Below the pieces are notes generated by a model. It saw only the letters and a list, made by a program, of their open reading frames with translations, made no database searches and had not been told where the DNA came from. This document shows positions 12,301 to 21,300 of a stretch of 64,000 bases of DNA, one piece after another. Each line of letters opens with the position of its first letter. The stretch's first letter is position 1. A program made the translations under genes and the position numbers. Source of the DNA: Lasioglossum baleicum (lineage: Eukaryota > Arthropoda > Insecta > Hymenoptera > Halictidae); contig NC_134934.1 of assembly GCF_051020765.1 (NCBI RefSeq), positions 7,702,001-7,766,000 on the forward strand, in the 5' to 3' direction.

Positions 12301-15300
12301 ATTCCGATTACAGGAATGTTCGCGCCGAAGTCTTTACCACAGTACGCCCACTGCCAGTATCTGGAGTTCACGATACCGGCGTATCGCAAGCTATTCTACT
12401 CTATATTGCTGGGGCACGAGAAGAAAGACTTCCACACGAAAATAGCGAATCTCTTGGAGCGGGAGGCCCACAGGTGCAACACTTGCGGTGGTGGCAAGTT
12501 CCTCGAAATTTTCTCGAAAGAGGACGTACCGCAGGAACCGCCGGAGACGTTGGTCTGGTTTTCCTTTCTGTAGAAACCTTGCCCAGCTTCTTTCCTTCTC
12601 CTCCTGATAATCTGATCTCTCTCTCTCTCTCTCTCGTCTATGTTACCACACGAGTGACAATCCTAGCGATTAAATAAAGGGTGGGCCATTTAAGATTTGG
12701 AATTTGAATCGGCTATAAAAAAAAAACTGATGAATATTTTGTCAAAGTTATGAGTTTATTAGAAAGATTGAACCTTTCCATTTAGGAATGGAAGACAACA
12801 TCATTCAAATGACTGCCACGGCTGGCCTTACAATACCCCATTCGATCAGTCCAATTTTTCAGTACATTTTCGATTGTTTGGACCTTTATTTCGTCAATGG
12901 CAACTTCGATTTCGTGTTTCAAGTCGTCAATCGTCGCTGGATGGTTAGCGTAACACTTGTTCTTAATGGCTCCCCACAAAAAAAAAGTCCAACGGAGTCA
13001 AATCGCAGCTTCGAGGTGGCCAATTGACATCAGCATTTCGGCTGATTATGCGATTTTCGAAAGCAATGCGCAAAAGACCGATTGTTACGTTGGCTGTGTG
13101 GCACGTTGCGCCGTCCTGTTGAAACCAAATGTCGTCTACGTCATCCTCTTCAATTTTGGGAAACAAAAAATCGCTTAGCATGGCGCGGTAGCGATCGCCG
13201 TTCACTGTAACGGCGTTTCCTTGCTCATTTTCGTAGAAAAATGGCCCAATAATGCCGCCAGACCAAATCCGCAACAGACAGTCACTCGTTGTGGATGCAT
13301 TGGTTTCTCCACGATGACGTGTGAATTTTCTGAGCTCCAGATAAAGACAATTTTGCTTATTGACGTATCCTCCGTGGTGGAAATGAGAGGCCCAAACAAT
13401 CGAAAATGTACTGAAAAATTGGACTGATCGAATGGGGTATTGTAAGGCTAGCCGTGGCAGTCATTGGAATGATGTTGTCTTCCATTCCTAAATGGAAAGG
13501 TTCAATCTTTCTAATAAACTCATAACTTTGAAAAAATATTCATTAGTTTTTTTTTTATAGCCGATTCAAATTCCAAACGTTAGATGGCCCACCCTGTACC
13601 ATCGAAGAGTTCAATAATGTTTTAACCACGACAGAACGAAGAGACTCCAGCGGCGTCGATCCTCTCGATCCAGAGGCGCAGGACGCAAAGTCGTCTGATG
13701 GACAGAGGAGAGACGAAACGAAATGTTCTGATGCTCACCAACGGTGTAAGCGATACGGAGAGGAAGTCGAGAGACAACACACGTAGAATCTCGATACTGC
13801 CTTCGTTACATGATAACGTCGAGAACGAAGGTAAGCCTCGAAATCCTGATCAAGGAAACGTACTCGTCCGACACGAAACTCCGCTCCAGACGAGGTCGTG
13901 GCAAAGTCGTCCGAGAAACAAGCGACGGGAGGATCGAAGAAGCTGGACATCCCTTGGGAAAATCGGCTGAAACACCTGAACTACCTGGACCATCGGAATT
14001 GTCGATGCGTTGACGTAGTCGACTATCTCTACAGTAGGATGCTGTTCCATATCGAGAACAGTGGTAAGGTCGAAACTCGAATCGATGGAACAGACTCGAC
14101 GTTTCAATCTCAGTGGGTGAGGTTTCAGTGGACGTCGAGAAGCTGACGAAGTTCATGCTGGATTACAGCGCCGGTTTAATAGCGACGGCGCAGCCGATCT
14201 TCGCGACCAAGTTCCTTTCGGACACCACTGCGAGAATCGGGCTCACCAAGGCCAAGGAGCAGCTGCACGTCGACATCATGGACGAGGAAGACAACAAAGA
14301 GATCACGTTGCTTCTGATAGGTAGCAGCGTCTCTCGCGAATACGTTTTTTCGTTTTAAATCTTCTCACAAGTATTTTCATAGCTATTCCAAATTCACAAT
14401 CACAAATTTTCAGGACTATCTGCGTACGGGGTTAGGAATGTGTATGGGACTAGGAAAAATTATTTTATACCTTTTAGTCCGTTTTAGAAACGTGGTATTT
14501 GTGTAAAAATTTATTTTCATTTAAATAATTATGTTTTGCTTTTTAGTCTTGTGTGTGTGTGTGTGAAATTTTTCAAACGATTTTAAACATTTTGATGAGA
14601 TTATAACAGAGACATGTACTTCTTAGACGTGGTAAAATGTCAAAGATAAAGGTTCGACGGAGAATTTCGGTGCAACTGTTCTTTCGCTTGGTAAACAAAC
14701 ATTATAGTATAATAATAGGTAGTAACTTTGTAAACACCGCACGGAGCTAAAACACACACGGACAATGAGCTCCTTCGGTGCGAAGCGGGTCAGTGGAGTG
14801 GGGGTAGGTCAGAGTGGGAACACCGAGTGGGTACTACCGAGCGTGCCACGGGGAGGTGTAACGGTTAAATTTTTAATAGTTTATATCTCCTAAACGCATA
14901 GGCTTTTTTAAAATTTGTTTTTTAAATATTGCTTGTCGGGAAATTAGTTGAAAATCAATTGCAAAATTTGTACCGAACAAACAGACAGACAGACAAGAAA
15001 GCAAGCTAATAAAAACGTAGTAAAATAGCTAGCTAGCCTATACAATAGATGCGACCAAATCCCCCCGAGGCTGTCGCGTCTATAGAGGATTTACTGTATT
15101 CCGTTTTGGGTCGCCAAAGGATGTATTTTTTTAGGGGACGCGTACATTGCCTACGGGAATTACGGGCAAGCGAAGAGGTTCTACATGGAGGCGGTGAATC
15201 TGCGAAACGGTACTCTCGCGGCTTCCAAGTCCGTTTGCTTGGACGTGATCAGGCGAAAGCTGCAACAGAAGTTCCGGAGCTTGCCCAAATACATTCTGTA

Positions 15301-18300
15301 CCGTGTCAGTGGTCAAGCGGCGGTTATAAATTTGACTCTGGCGATGCGTTTACAGCGATTGGCCACCGTGATGATGGTTAGATCGGAGATCGATCCGTCA
15401 TTCGATCGTGTCGCTGATGAAAACACTTACTTCGCAGCTGGAACAGGAGACGAAACTGTCGAAATCGATAATCGTTCAGAGCTTCGACGCCGCTTTCAGG
15501 GTCTTGGGAGGCTTTCTGGAGAAGGGGAGGATCTATCTGACCGCGGTGACCATCTTTCGATGCGATCACGGTTACCTACGGTATCTGGAGAAGCCAATGA
15601 TGCAAGCCACCGAGGAGAAAATCAGTTGGAACTCCTTGGCGGAGGTGATCATGCTTGCAGACGTGTATCGCGTGTTCTTCGAGAACAGGTGACTAGCTTA
15701 TTACAGAGGGGTCCCATGGAAATCACCGACAACAATTCACCGACTCCAGATTTGACCGACAATAACTTTGGCCGACAACAAATTTAATCGACAACGAATT
15801 TGATTCACAATGACTTTAAACGACCACAGTATGTATTATCATACGGTTTTCACCGACAATAACTTTGGCCGACAACGCCTTTAACCGACAACGAATTTGA
15901 TCGACAATAACTTTGGCCGACAACAAATTTAATCGACAACGAATTTGATCCAGAACGACTTGAGACGACCACAGTATGATAATATAATAATGATAATACA
16001 TACTGTGGTCGTTTCAAGTCATTGTGAATCAAATTCGTTGTCGATTAAATTTGTTGTCGGCCGAACTTATTGTCGGTCAAATTCGTTGTCGGCCAAAGTT
16101 ATTGTCGGTTAAATCTGGAGTCGGTGAAAACCGTGCCGGGGAAATTTGTGTCGGTGATTTCCATGGGACCCATTACAGAGTTGGGCAAAAATCAACTAAT
16201 AATTAGAAATGACAAATAGTCTGATTGATTGTTAGTCAAAACTTAAAAAAGTTAGTTATAACTTTTTGATTAGTTAGTCATAACTACATGGCACTAGTTA
16301 GTCACAACTCTAAGTAATCGTTAGTTTACGTTTCATTTATGATTATGGTTTATGATTAATCATTAGTTAGTTTAAATGATCAGTCATCAGTCACTATTGT
16401 GCGATTAACATACATCAATATGTATACTTAAACTATGTATATCGGAATTTGCGGTGACCAAACGTGTCATAATCTGCATTTTATATGTCTATAAACTAAT
16501 AGGCTATTTTTTTGTTATTATTATGTCCTTATTTTAACTTATAACCATTTTTAGTCATTAGTCATAGTGAAATTCTGATTGCGTATTTAGTCATTAGTTA
16601 TGCCATTATGGTCAGAATTCAATAGTCATTCTTAATAAAAATTTAGTCATTACCCTCAAATACTTATGTAGTCATTACTCATAGTCACGCTCAAGTATTG
16701 ACTTAGTCATGAATTATTAGTCAGTTTTGTAGAGCTTATGAAGTTATTAGTCAATAATCATAATTGTGACTAGCGTTTGCCCAACTCTGGCTTATTGCTA
16801 TCAAAGCTGCTCCACGGATCACATATGGAGCTTTCTAATAAATAGACTGTGGATTTATTCAGTTCTGAAGAATTTAATTTCTGCTGATTAAAATCATTAA
16901 CTAAAGAAAGATAGTCCTATTTAGCTCTTGTGTCTTGCGAACAATTCTTATTTTGCAAAAAAATCCGCAGTCTAGTTATTATTTAGAAAGTGTTGTGTTG
17001 TGCAGTCTAGTTTTGCACAAAGATCCTCTACCGATAACCCGTTCCCTAACGAAAGGTTTGTGGACGGCGCATTGAACGAGTGCGTCAAGTTGGGGATCAA
17101 TCTGATGAAGATCTGCAGCCAATTCTGTTACAACAAAGTGAAGATCGCCGTGTTGCCCTGTTTGATAGAGGCCATGGTAAAATATTGGTCCCGTAACGGG
17201 GGAACCTTATGTAAATGGCCTGTTTCTCAAGAATTTTTTCGAAAAATGTAATGCGTAGATTGTGATTTAAAATTTGAAAAAGATTTCTTATAAATTGTCT
17301 ATGGTCTGAATGACTGTCTTCCTCTGTACAGGGTGTAACAAAATTTAGTGTCATGGTTTTGACAGATGGTTGTACACCTTCGGATCGGTGAAGATTTGTT
17401 AAATAAAATTTGCCGCGAAATTGACTTTGACCTTAAAATTCAAGGTCATTATGCTTGTATTTCATGCTTGGTCTGGATTTCAAGTTTGGTCCCCATGGTG
17501 AGTAGAATGCGATACAAGCATAAAAAATTTGACCTTGAGTTTCAAGGTCTACGTCAATTTTGCGGTAATTTTACTTAACAAATCTCCACCGATCCGAAAG
17601 TGTACGACGATCTGCCGAAACCATGACACTAAATTTTGTTACAGCCCGTACATTACTATAGGTCATAGAGGTTTTAACACAGTCAGATTAAAAAGGGCAC
17701 CGAAGGGCCGAGCGTCCGATAGAACCGTTCACTTTAAATTGAAAATAACGTGCAAGAACATCTCTGATCATTTGCTAACTTTTCTTATCGTATTCCTCAG
17801 GAAATTTCCTGTCGATTTAAGCAAAAACAAAATGCTCAAAAATTTCATTTTACACAAGATTCCTCCCTTAAGTAGAAATTCCTCTCTGTCGATCGTAGCT
17901 TACTGAATAAACTTTTCATTAATGTTCTCGGCGCATAGGTTCGATCCAATTTTAACTAACAAGCAATTTTGCAAATTTTTAAATCATTCTCAACGTTTCG
18001 ATCCGGATATGAATCCTTTTCAAGAGAACTCGCATCTGTAAAAGACTGTAGATTGTAATGTATGTTTAACTGAATAACCAACATGTAGTTCAGTTACTAT
18101 TATTTCTAAATTTCAATAATTAATTTAAAGAAATTGTTTTCACACAGCAAGTACGGAATTTTCCTCGGCATAATAGCTGTTACCCTATTCAGTTAAACAT
18201 ACATTACAATATACAGTCTTTTACAGATGCAAGTTCTCTTGAAAAGGATCCATATCCGGATCGAAACGTTGAGAATGATTTAAAAATTTGCAAAATTGCT

Positions 18301-21300
18301 TGTTAGTTAAAATTGAATCGAACTTATCCCCCCTTAAGTCATGGTTCCGTGATTCGTGCGAGCGCGCTGCTGTTTCAGGTGTGGACCAAAAATTTGAAGG
18401 GGGCGATCGATTTGCTGATGGAACTGTATTATCTGTCCGAAGAGGATGTCGACAAATCTGCGCTGACCTGGTACTACGCCCTTTGTTTGGAGATGCTCCT
18501 GGACGCTGGCATGTTCATCGAGTCCTACGAAGCTTGTCACACGTACTACTCGACCATCGCGAGTAAGCTCTTCGTTAATGTCTGTAGAACATTTGAACTT
18601 GAGACCCTTATTATTTCACGTGTACGTGAGCCACGTAGTAAGAATATAAGGATCCGTCAACATTTATAACAAAAATGAGTAGGCGTAATTTAAAAATAGC
18701 AAAAATATTTGAAAAATTTAAACATACCACTATATTAGTTTCAACCTACTAAACATAATAGGGAAGAAAATAAATTTCTATTTCACTCCAGCTTGCTGCA
18801 ATCCAGGTAAGAAATTTTTATTTTGCGTAAAGATCCGCAGTCTAGTAATTAGTATTACATGGATTAAAATGAGAACCTCTATTAGATGTGATTCTGGAAG
18901 CGGATAGCGCAAAAGGAAAGAGATACCGAATAAATTAGCGGAAATAGCAATTCTTTGTATTGTCGCTCTTCTAACAGCTGTTTTATTTCGTGGGCTATTT
19001 CCGCTAATTTATTCAGTATCTCTTTCCTTTTGTGCTACTCGCTCTAAGAATCAAATCTAATAGAGGTCCCCATTTTACGTGCAATAAACGAATCCGAATT
19101 TTCATCCATGTAACACTACATACACAGGTACCCGTGTACTTTCATTTCACAAATACTCGTGTATTTATTTTACACGCGTATTTTAATATACAGTGATGTA
19201 ACCCCGAACAATTAATAGCGACTTTATTATTGTTCCACTTCTAACATCAACAGTCGAAAAGAATTCGCGGATCTTTAAATTCGTACGCGGTTCACATACT
19301 CACGTGTACGCGCGTGTATTTTAGTACACGTTCAAAACCGCGATCTCTAATTTGAACCTCTTTCGGTACGACACAAACTAGAAGTAGGTTCGAGTAGGTG
19401 GGACATTTTTGTCATCCCAAACTAGTAGAAACAGCTTAACTGTTATTTGCTTAGGCATCAAGTTTTCATACCATAATATAATAAAGAAAATTAATGTATT
19501 ACATATAGTGGCTTGCACGTACGGAAACAAGGAAGGATCCGCGATATCTTACAAGACGTCAGGTTTGTTGTTCTTTCTCACAACTTGGCTTTTCTCTTTT
19601 GGTCATTCTTATGCTCGCGATCGGAGCTGGATTAACCAATAAAATTTCTCAAGTGCCGAGGGCCTGTAATGATCTTAATCCGGCACTGCTCGCGATACGT
19701 GTCTGAAAAAGGTGCGAGAGAAAAATATTTGATTTTTACGAACAGTTCGCAAGCATAATGCCTGCGTTTCCCGGGATCCTCAGAGCTTGACCCGCCTGAT
19801 TACTTGTCTGGTCATCTGGGAACTGAGAATGTGAGTATCACACCCGCCATCTTTTTGTTCGTCAGACTGATATTCATTTGCAGGGCGATGCCGTTGACGG
19901 ACGATCTCATTCTGGACGTCGAGGATTATATTAAAGACTTACAATACCACAAATACTCTCAGCTCTACAACTGCATCAAGGTGCGCTCATCTAACTGTAC
20001 GGCCCGCTACATACATTCGTGGTTTTAACTATGGATTCAATCAGGCGCTGCGCTGCACATTTGTTTGAACCGTAGATGCGGCGCACAGTGGGCTAAACCG
20101 ACGAAATCTGTGTCAAAATCAAAGAACTTTTTCGATAGAACGATAAAATTTTTTTAAATTAAAAGCTTAATCTTTGCAGAATATGGGATAATCATGGAGA
20201 TCGTGGTGCGAACGTTTTTTTAACCTTGACAGAATTCGTTAAACTTGCACAACTTCAAGAAAATCGTGGTTTCTTGATGCGACACATCATTTCTCGTAGA
20301 TTTTTGCACGCCGATTTCAAAAATCTGGTTTCAAAATTTGTCTACGACCTCGGGATATTGCAAAATCGATTTCTTGAAATTCTACATGTTTAACGAATTT
20401 TCTCAAGGTTAAAAAACGTTCGTACCATAATCTCCCTATTTTTTCCATATTCTGCAAAGTTTCAGCTTTAATTTTTAAAAAATTTCATCGCTCTACCTCA
20501 TTTCTATCGAAAGTTCTTTGATTTTGACACAGATTTCGTCGGTTTGGCCCACTGTGCGTCGCGTCGGCGTAATCAACATCGTCGATAGTAGTAGAAAACG
20601 CAATGAAAAGCGGGTAGACTCCTTTTTCCAGGATTGCAAGGGTGCGGGATTCGTCTTCTCCTTTCTCGATAATATGATACAAACACGGGGTTTTCCAGTA
20701 GTCAAAATCGCTACATAAAAGATCGATCTATCCGATTCGGCAGCGTAATTTGCATTATTCGGAAGCATACAACTACGCATGTAGCTATTTTCATAGCCGC
20801 ATGCTGCCGAATAATGCAAATTACGCCTCGTAATCGAAAAAATAGGACTTTTGACTGAGACAGCGCCTTAGATGGAAAAATGGGGGTTTTCAGTAGTCAA
20901 AAACGCTAGATAAAAGATCCATCTAGGCATTATCTCCCTTAAAAGTCCTATTTTTTTCTTATTCGGCTAGCTATGAAAATATTTAGCTACATGCGCAGTT
21001 GTATGCTTCCGAATAATGCAAATTACGCTGCCGAATCGGATAGATCGATCTTTTATGTAGTGTTTTTGCACTACTGAAAATCCCCATTATCGTATTATCG
21101 AGAAATAAGAACGCGAATGCCGCACCCTTGCAGTCCTGGAAAAAGGAGTCTGCTCCCTTAAACAAACGCAAGTGGACGCCTATCAGCTGAACCGCAATTC
21201 CGTTGCCGCACGGTCGCCGCACGTGAAAAAACCGGATATTTGTAGCGGACCGTTCGACGCGCGATGCAATGAATCAGAATAATAAAATTTTTCTTTCCGT

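Noticed and set aside
12116..12445. 109-residue + frame spanning 12082-12314
   Set aside because: Would join phase 2 from a acac|gtgcaa donor, but its product is unlike sAC, while the chosen frame is clearly conserved.
15850..16206. Repetitive open frames rich in DQIRCRL and KVIVG motifs
   Set aside because: They translate the short repeats of the foldback element arms.
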